Shown here piece by piece: positions 1 to 8,370 of a stretch of 43,114 bases of DNA. The notes beneath the pieces are model-generated. The model ran no database searches, was not told the DNA's origin, and saw only the letters and a list, made by a program, of their open reading frames with translations. This stretch comes from a bacterium. Its GTDB lineage: Bacteria > Planctomycetota > J058 > JAJDCP01. The stretch spans positions 1 through 43,114 of the forward strand of contig JAUIEM010000017.1 of the NCBI GenBank assembly GCA_030428695.1. The letters are read 5' to 3'. Positions within the stretch are counted from its first letter, which is position 1; every line of letters begins with the position of its first letter. Both the position numbers and the translations under genes were made by a program.

Positions 1-507
1 GCCCTGATCGCGGCGGAGGTTACGGCACGGTCGCGCGATGGATGGTGGCAGACGGTCCGCCTCAACAAGGGCTATTCCGACGGCGTTGGCGAGGACATGG
101 CGGTGATATCCATGGACGGCCTGGTCGGCCGGACCGTTGCCGTTTCCCGCAACACGGCCGACGTCCTGCTGCTGTCCGATCCGACGTGCCGCGTATCCGC
201 GCGCCTCCTGAGATCCGGAAGCTTCGGCGTGGTCAGTGGTCGCGGTCCGTCGTGGCAGGGTCAGGTCTACTGCCGCATGGATTTCATTCACAAGAGCGAG
301 GCTATCCGGCGCGGCGACCAGGTCGTGTCGTCCGGACTGGGCGGCGTCTTCCCTCCGAACATTCCGATCGGGTATGTTGACCGGGTATCCACGGATTCCT
401 CCGGCCTCTACCAGCAGGCTGATGTCATCACCAAGGCCGACCTGAGCGGCCTTCGCTATGTCTTCGTCATGGCCGGGAAACCGGAGGGGGAGGACGATAC
501 GCCATGA
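1..507 (+). CDS. mreC: Rod shape-determining protein MreC, C-terminal part (5' truncated)
   Basis: The frame is open from base 1 and gives about 168 residues of the periplasmic beta-rich half of MreC, which scaffolds the elongasome that directs lateral wall synthesis. Recognisable family features are the WWQTV segment followed by a KGYSDGV turn, then MAVISMDGLVGR, and later VVSSGLGGVFPPNIPIG. The N-terminal membrane helix and coiled coil lie outside the window. The stop overlaps the next start as ATGA at 504-507, the usual coupling of mreC with mreD. Third-position GC is visibly lower than in the genes after about 800 (many GTT, TAT, CTT codons), so this segment may come from a different replicon; see the junction finding. 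Confidence 0.88.
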   Translation, partial: ALIAAEVTARSRDGWWQTVRLNKGYSDGVGEDMAVISMDGLVGRTVAVSRNTADVLLLSDPTCRVSARLLRSGSFGVVSGRGPSWQGQVYCRMDFIHKSEAIRRGDQVVSSGLGGVFPPNIPIGYVDRVSTDSSGLYQQADVITKADLSGLRYVFVMAGKPEGEDDTP

Positions 508-776
508 GGGTTGCGTCACTGCTCTTTCTGCTCCTGATGGGCACCGTGCTCCAGGCCCTTCCGCCGCTGTTCAGTTGGTGGGGTTATTCGGCGTTCCCGA
601 TCCTTGTTTCGATCGTCGTCTATTTCGCCCTCTACCGAACGACCCTGATGATGCTGGCGGTGTCGCTCCTTGCCGGGCTGTTCCAGGACAGCCTGACCCT
701 GATGCCGATCGGCTACTCGTCGTTCTGCTTTGCCGCCTGTTCGTTCATCATCCAGAAATACCGCGACGTCATGGTC
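504..776 (+). CDS. mreD: MreD-like membrane protein, N-terminal part only, running into a rhomboid gene
   Basis: The first ~91 residues are hydrophobic, with about three membrane segments and a GLFQDSLTLMPIG loop typical of MreD, the inner-membrane partner of MreC. Position directly after mreC with a 4-base overlap supports the call. MreD proteins are usually about 160 residues, but here the frame passes without a stop into clear rhomboid sequence from about residue 96. The end coordinate is my estimate of where MreD similarity stops, not a stop codon. Either two contigs were joined wrongly or a deletion fused the genes; the in-frame join and the composition change cannot separate these. Confidence 0.6.
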
Positions 777-1416
777 TCGCAGTCGGTCCTCACGCACATG
801 TTCATGCACGCGGGGCTCGCCCACCTGTTCTTCAACATGTTCGCCCTGGCGATGTTCGGCGGCGTGCTCGAGAAGGTCTGGGGCCTGCGCCGCTTCCTGA
901 TCTTCTACTTCCTGACGCCTCGGCGCGGCCGCCCTGACCCTGACGGTCGGCTACTTCGAGCTCGAGGCGCACATCGCCGACCTGTCGCAGCCCGAACGCA
1001 CCGAGCTGTTCGCGCTGCTCAACGGCCAGGGCCGGGAGCTCTACCAGAGCAACCGCAACTACCGCGATCCCTTCCTCGGCGACGCCAACACCCTCGTGAA
1101 CGTCCCGACCGTCGGCGCCTCCGGCGCAATCTTCGGGCTGCTGATCGGCTACGCGATGCTCTTCCCCAACGCCAAGCTCGCGCTGATCTTCCTGCCGATC
1201 CCGGTCAAGGCGAAGTATTTCGTGCCCGTGTTGATGGCGATCGAGCTGTTCCTCGGCGTCGGCAACTTCCAGTGGGACAACTTCGCCCACTTCGCCCACA
1301 TCGGCGGAGCCCTGTTCGGCTTCCTGCTCGTCCGCTTCTGGCTCAGGCGCTACCGCCCACGGCCGGTGTTCGTCGTGCGGCTGCCGCCGGGGATGGATGC
1401 GGGCCCGCCGGCGTAG
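777..1416 (+). pseudogene. Rhomboid family intramembrane serine protease, N-terminally fused and frameshifted
   Basis: Rhomboids cut transmembrane substrates inside the membrane. The first part (about 789-914) reads THMFMHAGLAHLFFNMFA and RRFLIFYFLT, the conserved H-x-x-x-N helix and following segment. The frame is then lost: bases 916-1416 continue the same protein one frame over, starting GAAALTLTVGYFE and containing the nucleophile motif GASGAIFG (about 1114-1137) and the catalytic histidine in FAHIGGALFG (about 1294). The expected Leu-Thr-Gly-Leu-Gly stretch is matched if two G bases are missing near 917-918. Both catalytic residues are kept, so a sequencing or assembly error is as likely as true decay. 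The first rhomboid membrane helix is missing. Confidence 0.75.
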
Positions 1417-1533
1417 GAGTGGGCGTCGGGTGGCTGCTCTACGTGCCCGCGCCCGCGATCAGCTCAGTCGACCGCTTCGGGCACGGGGCACGGGCAAGGG
1501 CACCGCTGCGCTGGGCACGGGAAGGCAACCCCC

Positions 1534-3372
1534 CTAGAACACCATGTCCAGCGCGCTGCGGTCCTCGCTGAGGATCGACTGGAAGCGCGCGTGGGTGCGC
1601 GGCAGGATCTGGAAGCAGAAGAAGCGCGCGACCGCGACCTTCCCATGCAGGAAGCGGGCCTCGGGGTCCTCGCACTGCTCGGCGTGGGACTTGTCCGCCA
1701 GGCCCTTCTCGGCGAGGTAGCCGTCGAGCCGCTTGCGGGCCTCGACCCCGGCCACCAGCAAGCGCCAGCCGACCAGCACGTCGCCCATGATCTGCAGCAG
1801 GCTGCAGGCGTGCAGGGCGGGGTAGGCGACATCGCCCGTCATGTTGCTCTGGGCGAAGCCGAAGGCGACGCGCGGGATCAGGTCCTGGGCCTCCTGCAGC
1901 GCCGCGACGGCCTTGGCCAGCGGGCCGTCCTTGGCCGGGCCGCTGACGAACTGGCCGAGCTCGCCGAGCAGGGTCATCAGCATCGCCCCGCCCTTGCGCG
2001 AGATCTTTCGCCCGAGCAGGTCGAGAGCCTGGACGCCGTTGGTGCCCTCGTACAGGCTCGCGATCTTGACGTCGCGGGCGAGCTGCTCGAGACCGTACTC
2101 CTTGATGTAGCCGTAGCCGCCGTGGACCTGGATGCCGAGCTCCGTCGCCCGGAAGGCCTCGTCGGAGCACCAGGCCTTGACGATCGGGGTCAGCACCTCG
2201 AGCTGGTATTCCCAGCGCTGCTTGTCGGCGTCGTTGCTCGCCGCCTGCTCGCGGTCGTGGCAGTAGGCGGCGTAGTAGACCAGCGCGCGGCAGCCCTCGG
2301 CGACCGCCTTCATGTGCATCAGCATGCGCTTGACGTCGGGATGCTCGATGATCTTGACCCGCGGCGCGTCGGGATCCTTCAGATCCTCGAGCTTCGTGCC
2401 CTGGATGCGCTCCTCGGCGTAGGCCTTGGCCTTGAGATAGGCGATGCTGGCGGTGCCCATGCCCTGGGCGCCGACCGCGATGCGGGCCTCGTTCATCATC
2501 TGGAACATGCAGCGCAGGCCGCGCCCCTGGCCGCCGATCAGCCAGCCGACGCAGTCGTCTTCCTCGCCGAAGGACAGGGTGCAGGTCGGACAGGCGTGGA
2601 TGCCCATCTTCTCCTCGCAGCCGACCGTCGTCACGTCGTTCGGCACCAGGCCGTCGCCCTCGGGGCGCAGCTTCGGGACGATGAACAGGCTGACGCCCTT
2701 GCTGCCCGTCGGGTCGCCCTCGACGCGCGCGAGGACCATGTGCACGATGTTCTCGGTCAGGTCCTGGTCGCCCGCCGAGATGAAGATCTTCTGGCCCTTG
2801 ATCTTGTACTTCCCGGGCTGGCCCTCGATCGGCCGGGCGCTGGTCAGCAGGTCGGGGACGGCGGTGCCCGCGCCGGCCTCGGTCAGGCACATCGTGCCCG
2901 ACCAGGTGCCCTCGAGCATCTTCTCCTGGTAGATGGCCTTCTGCTCGTCACTGCCGAAGCTGTTGATCAGGTTGAGGGCGCCGACGGTCAGGCCCGGCGT
3001 GAAGCAGAACGAGCCGTTGGCGGAGATGAACAGGTCCTGGGTCGCGGCGTGCACGACCATCGGCGCGCCCTGGCCGCCGTGCTCTTCGGCGATGGCCAGA
3101 CCGTTCCAGCCCATCTCCACGTAGGTCTCGTAGGCCTCCTTCCAACCCGGAGGCAGGGTGACCTTGCCGTCCTCGAAGGAGAGGCCGAGGCGGTCTCCCT
3201 GCTCGTGGAGCGGGTAGAGCACGTTGCTCGCACAGTCGCGCGCGGCATCGAGCAGGTCGTTGAAGTCGGAGACGTCGAAGTCGGCGTAGGGCTTCTGCTC
3301 ACAGAGCTCCCCCACCTTGAGGACGTCGTACAGAGTGAAGCGCACATCGCGCATGTCAGAGAGAAAGCTCAC
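1534..3372 (-). CDS. Acyl-CoA dehydrogenase, large ~600-residue DmdC-like type
   Basis: A 612-residue FAD flavoprotein that should oxidise an acyl-CoA thioester to the 2-enoyl form in the cytoplasm. Length and the long C-terminal extension match the family of 3-methylmercaptopropionyl-CoA dehydrogenase (DmdC) and its relatives rather than ~380-residue short-chain enzymes. Visible are the flavin-side MCLTEAGAGT at about 161-170, the MNEARIAVGAQGMG helix at about 293-306, the GIQVHGGYGYIKEYG segment and YEGTNGVQ at 441-448, whose Glu442 is the expected catalytic base. The GTG start is chosen because AAGGAA lies 5-6 bases upstream; the open frame continues further upstream but looks non-coding. 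Substrate cannot be inferred. It lies 130 bases downstream of the selenoprotein gene on the same strand. Confidence 0.9.
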   Translation of the reverse strand: MSFLSDMRDVRFTLYDVLKVGELCEQKPYADFDVSDFNDLLDAARDCASNVLYPLHEQGDRLGLSFEDGKVTLPPGWKEAYETYVEMGWNGLAIAEEHGGQGAPMVVHAATQDLFISANGSFCFTPGLTVGALNLINSFGSDEQKAIYQEKMLEGTWSGTMCLTEAGAGTAVPDLLTSARPIEGQPGKYKIKGQKIFISAGDQDLTENIVHMVLARVEGDPTGSKGVSLFIVPKLRPEGDGLVPNDVTTVGCEEKMGIHACPTCTLSFGEEDDCVGWLIGGQGRGLRCMFQMMNEARIAVGAQGMGTASIAYLKAKAYAEERIQGTKLEDLKDPDAPRVKIIEHPDVKRMLMHMKAVAEGCRALVYYAAYCHDREQAASNDADKQRWEYQLEVLTPIVKAWCSDEAFRATELGIQVHGGYGYIKEYGLEQLARDVKIASLYEGTNGVQALDLLGRKISRKGGAMLMTLLGELGQFVSGPAKDGPLAKAVAALQEAQDLIPRVAFGFAQSNMTGDVAYPALHACSLLQIMGDVLVGWRLLVAGVEARKRLDGYLAEKGLADKSHAEQCEDPEARFLHGKVAVARFFCFQILPRTHARFQSILSEDRSALDMVF

Positions 3373-3502
3373 CTGCGTTCCTTTCCCAAACCGTCGCGCG
3401 GCCCGGAGATGTTGACCGCCTGGAGAATAGACCGCATGCCGCGCTGCGTCAACCCATCTTCCGGGACTCCGGCAGGAACTTGACGCTGCGCGGCACGGCC
3501 CG

Positions 3503-4756
3503 CTACCAGGGCCGGGCGCGCAGGCGGAAGCGCAGCTCGTGGACGCGCCCCTGGCGCAGCACCGAGACGCTGACCTCGTCACCGGTCTCGTGGTAGAGAC
3601 GCAGGTAGACGGGAGGATGGCACGTCAGCGGGCAGCGGTCCTCGCCGTCGACCGCGAAGACGATGTCGCCCTTGCGCAGGCCCGCCCGCTTCGCGTTGGT
3701 GGCGCCCCAGAACTTCGTGACCTCGCAGCCGAAGGCCTCCTCGTCGAGGCCGAGGCGACGCTTCTCGGCGGCGTCGAGCTCGCGGCCCCAGAACTCCGGG
3801 AAGGGCTCGAGGGCGTGGGTCTGCGAGCGGCGGCCGATGCGCGTGATCCGCCAGCGCTCGGGCAGCGCGAGCGTGGCGCGAAGCGCGTCCTGCTTCCGCC
3901 GCACGCCGAGCTCGAGCTCCTCGGCCTCCCGCGGCAGCAGGTGCAGGGCGCGCTGCAGGTCGGCGAAGGTCTCGACCGCGGTGTCGCCGACGTGGGTCAG
4001 CACGTCCCGGCGCTTGAGGCCGGCCTCGTCGGCCGGTCCCTCGGCGTCGGCCAGGGCGAGGCCCTTGTCGACATCGAGCTCGAGACCGAGCCGGCGGATG
4101 TCGGGGTACACCCACAGGTCCTCGAGCTTGTTCAGGCTGCCGGCAGCCTGGCGTTCCCGGGTGTCGGCGGAGCCGATCATGTGGCAGTGGACGCACTCGC
4201 CCTTGCTGATGCGCTGGTCCCGCAACTCCTGGAAGTCGCGGGGGAAGCGGGCCGGCGCCCGCGGCGGCGCGCTCCACTCCCCGGCCCGGAAGGCCTCGTG
4301 CAGCTCGAGGCCGCGCTCGAGGGCGAGCTCGAGGGCGTCGGTGGTCAGATAGGTGTCCGGCGAGGCGTCGTCGCGCCCCCCGAAGCGGAGGTAGATGTCC
4401 TCGTCGGCGTTGATCACGAACATGAAGATCGTCGTGTCCCAGTCGAACGAGAAGTGGCCCACATCGACGCCCGTCAGATCGGTGACGCGGATGCAGACGA
4501 AGTCTTCCATCAGGCGGCGGAGGTCTCGGGTGCGGGGATGAACAACCTGCTCATCGAAGGACTGACAGTCCAGTCACGGCACTCACCGGAAGACGAGCAG
4601 GATCGGCTTGCCCTGCTCCCGCGCCTCCGCCAACCCCTGCTGGTAGTCCTCGATCCAGGTGATCCCATCGGCCTCGGCCCGGGGCGCCCGCCAGACGCTC
4701 CAGCCGGCGCCGAGCAGGACCGCGAGGGCGAGGGCGAACAGGCCCTTGCTGTGCAT
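3503..4756 (-). CDS. Exported thioredoxin-like/PDZ selenoprotein with two selenocysteines (UxxU) and a CxxCH motif
   Basis: Read from the ATG at 4756 (AGAGGAG upstream), the frame meets UGA at 4583-4585 and again at 4574-4576, then stays open to 3503. Decoding both as selenocysteine gives 417 residues: a signal peptide (about 1-29), a thioredoxin-like domain with ILLVFR-U58-VP-U61-LDC64 where CxxC is expected, a CVHCH haem-c-type motif at about 188-192, and two PDZ-like modules near 215-285 and 340-400 (RAGLRKGDIVFAVDG). The fold continues smoothly across both UGA codons, and upstream and downstream halves are each protein-like. The layout matches what I know as the Trx7/PDZ-domain (seleno)protein family. 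A gene caller would start at 4510 and lose the signal peptide and redox site. The role is probably periplasmic thiol/selenol redox or folding work; the partner is unknown. Confidence 0.85.
4537..4571 (-). promoter_or_regulatory. Candidate bacterial SECIS hairpins after the two UGA codons
   Basis: On the minus strand, GGACT-GTC-AGTCC (4571-4559) begins 11 bases after the first UGA, the spacing known for the E. coli fdhF SECIS minihelix, and has a G opening its apical loop. A second hairpin, GATGAGC-AGGTT-GTTCATC (4555-4537, one G-U pair), begins 18 bases after the second UGA; its GC-AGGU loop closely resembles the fdhF loop. Bacterial SECIS elements sit in the coding region just downstream of the Sec codon, as here. 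These are hand-found helices with no energy calculation. Confidence 0.5.
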
Positions 4757-4860
4757 CGTGCGGCTCCTCTGCGATGTGCAACTCACCAGGTTGTCGTCGG
4801 AAGGCGGCGGAATGTCACGTGTCCTCGTTGGGAAAAGGACGCAGAGGCAGCGGAGGAGCG

Positions 4861-4891
4861 TTGGCAAGCGGGGCGGTCGATCGTCTACAAT
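4861..4891 (+). promoter_or_regulatory. Possible sigma-70-type promoter of the PP2C-cNMP gene
   Basis: TTGGCA (4861-4866) and TACAAT (4886-4891) are separated by 19 bases, slightly long, and lie 28 bases before the ATG at 4919. The 162-base divergent gap to the selenoprotein start holds no other feature except a CACGTG palindrome near 4816. Confidence 0.4.
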
Positions 4892-4918
4892 GGCTCCGCC
4901 ATCCACCTTGAGGTGCCC

Positions 4919-6133
4919 ATGCAGATCACCGCGTATGCCCACTCCGACTCCGGCCGCGCGAGAGCCCTGAACGAGGACTTCTTCGTCGTCCGCCCCGACC
5001 TCGGCCTGTTCCTGGTCTGTGACGGGATGGGCGGAAAGGACGGAGGCGACGTCGCGGCGCGCACCGCCGCGACCGTCGTCGAGCACTTCCTGTACGAGAA
5101 CCGCGCCGTGCTGTCGATGACCGAGAACTGGTCGGTCGGCAAGGAAGCGATCGTCGCGATCGTGCGCAGCGCCGTCGAGCTCGCCTCGTCGGAGGTGTTC
5201 AAGATCGCGACCGAGCGCGGGCGGGTCGGGATGGGGACGACGCTGACCCTGCTCCTGGTCTGCGGCACCAAGGGCGTGATGGCCCACGTCGGCGACAGCC
5301 GGCTGTACCTCCTGCGCAACGGCGAGCTGTACCAGCTCAGCGAGGACCACAACTTCCTGACCGAGCTGCGCAAGAAGGGCGGCGAGCAGTCGGAGAAGAT
5401 GAAGAACAGCCCCTACGCCAAGGCGCTGACCCGAGCGATCGGGATCCAGGGGCGGGTGCGGACCGACATCCTCGGCTTCGACGTCCTGCCGCACGACACC
5501 TTCCTCTTGTGCAGCGACGGCGTGTCCCGGCCGCTCTCGCCGGCGCGCCTGTGCCAGGCGCTCGATGGCGGCGACTACAAGGCCCTGCCCGGCAGCCTGG
5601 TCGAAGAGGCCAACCGCGCCGACGGCAAGGACAACCTGACCGCCGTGGTCGTCCACGCGCTGTCCGACGACGAAGAGGACATCGTGCGCGGCACGGAGGT
5701 CAGCCTGCGCTTGAGCACGCTGCGCGAGGTCTCCCTGTTCGGGCTCCTGTCCCTCAAGGAGCTGGTCAAGGTCCTCGACCACTTCGAGACCCGCAGCTTC
5801 GCCCCACACACGACGGTGATCGCCGAGGGCGCGCACGACGCCTGCCTGTACGTGATCATCGAGGGGCAGCTGTCGGTGCACCGCGGGGGCGAGCAGATCG
5901 CCGCGCTCGAGGCCGGCACCCACTTCGGCGAGATGGCGCTGCTCAACACGGCGCCGCGCTCCGCGACCGTGACCAGCACGACCGGCTCGCGCGTGCTGGT
6001 GCTCGAGAAGTCCGAGTTCGAGGGCCTGTGCGACCGCGATCCCGAGCTCGGCGTCAAGATCCTGCGCTGCCTCGCCCGCGAGCTGAGCAGCCGACTGCTC
6101 GAGACGACCGGGCGGGCGACGGGGCACCACTGA
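4919..6133 (+). CDS. PP2C-family Ser/Thr phosphatase fused to a cyclic-nucleotide-binding domain
   Basis: 404 residues. The N-terminal ~245 form a PP2C (PPM) metal-dependent phosphatase: NED at 18-20, DGMGG at 35-39, GMGTTLTLLL, HVGDSRLYLL, LLCSDGVSRPL and GKDNLTAVVV supply the usual metal-binding aspartates. The C-terminal ~140 are a cNMP-binding beta roll with FGEMALL and PRSATV, the phosphate-binding Glu and Arg of the family. This implies dephosphorylation of Ser/Thr proteins under control of cAMP or cGMP, which is inference. The ATG at 4919 has TTGAGG 7 bases upstream. A paralogue with the same architecture lies at 27984-29240. Two Ser/Thr kinases in the window are possible counterparts. 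Confidence 0.92.
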   Translation: MQITAYAHSDSGRARALNEDFFVVRPDLGLFLVCDGMGGKDGGDVAARTAATVVEHFLYENRAVLSMTENWSVGKEAIVAIVRSAVELASSEVFKIATERGRVGMGTTLTLLLVCGTKGVMAHVGDSRLYLLRNGELYQLSEDHNFLTELRKKGGEQSEKMKNSPYAKALTRAIGIQGRVRTDILGFDVLPHDTFLLCSDGVSRPLSPARLCQALDGGDYKALPGSLVEEANRADGKDNLTAVVVHALSDDEEDIVRGTEVSLRLSTLREVSLFGLLSLKELVKVLDHFETRSFAPHTTVIAEGAHDACLYVIIEGQLSVHRGGEQIAALEAGTHFGEMALLNTAPRSATVTSTTGSRVLVLEKSEFEGLCDRDPELGVKILRCLARELSSRLLETTGRATGHH

Positions 6134-6490
6134 TCCCGTTCGAGGCATCGGGCGGATCCCCGCGCTGGGCGGACGGTCCCAACGTAAAGCAGCCTTTACT
6201 GCCACATCCGTCACGCGCGCCCGCGCCGCGGTCCAGGGCAGGCCCCGCTCGCGGTAGGAGCGCGCGGCACGTCATTTGTACGCGTTCTTCCCAATGTCCA
6301 AAAAAATGACACGTTTTTTCGCGCAGGACATTTCCATGACAGTACGTCAGGCTAGATGTCATGGCACAGTCCAGCGCGAGTCGAGAAATCCGATGTCCAC
6401 GCGGGTGCGTTGAACTGGACGGGTACACAGGTTCGAGGTCCGGCGTGACCGGAATCTCGAGGAACAGACACTGGCATTAGAGAGGTGGTC
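6134..6490. other. Noncoding gap with one perfect inverted repeat
   Basis: The 357 bases contain no convincing gene. Around 6296-6320 there is a locally AT-rich patch (runs of A and T), unusual here, followed by the inverted repeat at 6334-6364. No clean promoter pair was found. Confidence 0.5.
6334..6364. repeat. Perfect 8-base inverted repeat, possible operator or hairpin
   Basis: CCATGACA (6334-6341) and TGTCATGG (6357-6364) are perfect complements separated by 15 bases. It lies ~127 bases before the kelch lipoprotein start. The arm spacing would suit a dimeric regulator on one DNA face, or a weak RNA hairpin. No regulator can be named. Confidence 0.35.
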
Positions 6491-8245
6491 ATGCGCAATC
6501 TCACTTCCTTCATCCTCGCGGCCGCGCTGACGGCCGGGCTGTCGTCCTGCACGCGCAGCGGGTCGACCAGCGGGACGACCAACAGCAATAACGGTGCGGG
6601 CGCGACGAGCGTGACGACGGTCACGATGGTGACGGCGCGCGCCGACCACGAGGCCGTCGAGCTGCCGAGCGGGAGCATCCTGTTCCTCGGCGGACAGAAC
6701 AACGCGGGCGCCTTGAGCTCGGTCGAGGCCTTCGTCGGGCTGCTGCCCTCGTCGAACCCGAGCACCCAGCTGATCGGCTCGCTGCTGCAGGCGCGCTTCA
6801 ACTTCGGCGCGGTGCTGCTCGGCAACGGCCTGGTCTTCGTCTGCGGCGGCAACGACGGCAACGGCAACGCCCTGGTCACCACCGAGCTGTTCAACCCGGC
6901 GACGGGCATCTCGACGGCCGGTCCGAACCTCTCCTCCGGGCGCTACGGGCACGTGACCTTCGGGTACGTCGACGGCGGTGGCCAGGAGAAGGTCGCGATC
7001 TGTGGCGGGATCAACACCCTCGGCGGCGGCCAGACCGCGCTCCTCGACTTCGAGATCTACGACCCCGGCGCCAACACGATCACGACCGGCGGCAACATGG
7101 CCGACTACGCCTTCTTCTCCGAGCCGATCACCGGCGGCGCCCTCGGCATCGGCAGCGGCTTCCGGGTCGACGCCAACGGCAACGTGCTGACCCACGGGCT
7201 GCAGACCTTCGACCCGAACAGCGGCACCTTCACCGCCCAGAGCTGGATCGGCACGGGCGCGACCGAGCGCGGCAGCGCGGGCGTCGCCGCGACGAGCTCC
7301 GGCGACATCTACCTGATCGGCGGCACCAACGCGAACCAGACCCAGTACTCGAAGGAGATCTTCAGCTTCTCCGGTACCGTCACGCTGCTGACGGAAGAGC
7401 TGCCGGCGCAGCGCTCGCAGCTGACCTCGACGGTGCTGAGCAACGACGACATCGCGTTGATCGGCGGCTTCGACGGCTCGAAGGCCCGCAACGACGTCGA
7501 CCTCTTCGACGGCTCGACCGTCACCCGCGCCCAGCGCCTGCAGACCGCGCGCTACGGCCACACCGCGACCGTGCTGCAGTCCGGCGACGTGCTCGTCGCG
7601 GGCGGCAACACCGGCTTCCGCTACATCGCGAACTGCGAGGTGGTCGACACCGCCGCGCCGCCGACCAGTGGCGGTGGCGGTGGCGGCGGCGGCTTCACCG
7701 GTTGGGACGAGGACTTCGAGACCGTGCCCCCGACCAACGCGCAGAACTGGACCGGCGCGACCCAGGACTACGAGTTCGGGCCTCCGGGGACCAGCGGTCC
7801 GGCCGCGGTCGCGAGCTCGGGCACCAACATCGCCGGCACCGGCCTCAACGCCGACTACAGCGACGCGGCGCAGGAGCAGTACTCCCTCGAGCTGATCAAC
7901 ATCGACCTGAGCACGGCGAGCGGCACGCTGACCTTCACGGGCGAGCTGTGGTACGACATCGGCACCGATGACTACGGCCTGATCTTCGTCTACGACACCG
8001 CGTTCACCTTCGTCGACGCGATGCCGATCAACGGGACGTCGCAGTTCCAGTACAACACCATCGTGCCCTTCAACGGCTTCGACGGCTTCGACAACACGAG
8101 CCTCAGCAGCCAGTGGCTCAACGTCGAGGGCGACCTGAGCGCCTACGTCGGCATCCCCGACCTGTTCGTCTCCTTCGACCTGGTCACCGACGGCACCAAC
8201 ACCGCCGGCGCCGGGATCTTCGTCGACAACTGCGAGATCAATTAG
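6491..8245 (+). CDS. Secreted lipoprotein with kelch-like propeller and C-terminal beta-sandwich
   Basis: 584 residues starting at the ATG with AGAGG 5 bases upstream. The N-terminus has a type II signal ending in the lipobox LSSC, followed by a Ser/Gly/Thr/Asn-rich linker, so it should be anchored to an envelope membrane. Residues ~40-385 repeat kelch-type units: hydrophobic strand, GG doublet, then a spaced Tyr/Trp (IAVSRYGH-like SSGRYGHVTF, QTARYGHTATVL, VLVAGGNTGF), predicting a beta propeller. A poly-Gly linker (about residues 397-404) leads to a ~185-residue acidic beta-rich domain ending in FVDNCEIN. Kelch propellers bind carbohydrate or protein partners; the ligand here is unknown. 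It is followed by a strong terminator and appears monocistronic. Confidence 0.85.
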   Translation: MRNLTSFILAAALTAGLSSCTRSGSTSGTTNSNNGAGATSVTTVTMVTARADHEAVELPSGSILFLGGQNNAGALSSVEAFVGLLPSSNPSTQLIGSLLQARFNFGAVLLGNGLVFVCGGNDGNGNALVTTELFNPATGISTAGPNLSSGRYGHVTFGYVDGGGQEKVAICGGINTLGGGQTALLDFEIYDPGANTITTGGNMADYAFFSEPITGGALGIGSGFRVDANGNVLTHGLQTFDPNSGTFTAQSWIGTGATERGSAGVAATSSGDIYLIGGTNANQTQYSKEIFSFSGTVTLLTEELPAQRSQLTSTVLSNDDIALIGGFDGSKARNDVDLFDGSTVTRAQRLQTARYGHTATVLQSGDVLVAGGNTGFRYIANCEVVDTAAPPTSGGGGGGGGFTGWDEDFETVPPTNAQNWTGATQDYEFGPPGTSGPAAVASSGTNIAGTGLNADYSDAAQEQYSLELINIDLSTASGTLTFTGELWYDIGTDDYGLIFVYDTAFTFVDAMPINGTSQFQYNTIVPFNGFDGFDNTSLSSQWLNVEGDLSAYVGIPDLFVSFDLVTDGTNTAGAGIFVDNCEIN

Positions 8246-8269
8246 GGCCCGCAGCGTTCGACCCTGCCG

Positions 8270-8299
8270 ACGACCCCCGCACCGGGGGTCGTTTTGTTT
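8270..8299 (+). terminator. Rho-independent terminator of the kelch lipoprotein gene
   Basis: A perfect 10-base stem ACGACCCCCG / CGGGGGTCGT with loop CAC is followed by TTTGTTT. It lies 24 bases after the stop codon and is the cleanest intrinsic terminator in the window. Confidence 0.9.
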
Positions 8300-8370
8300 G
8301 GGATCCGGCCTCCCTGGGGTCGCTACCGACCCCGATCCCGAGGTCCCCGCCCGCAACCCTGGAGTCCACC

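Noticed and set aside
4574..4585. UGA reassigned genome-wide (as in code 4 or 25) instead of selenocysteine
   Set aside because: alaS, the MEMO-like gene, pfkB-like gene, CBS gene and others end at UGA with the expected family lengths.
6054..6428. Minus-strand open frame in the 6134-6490 gap
   Set aside because: Low-complexity Arg/Ser/Gly composition, no ribosome site, and it overlaps the end of the PP2C-cNMP gene.
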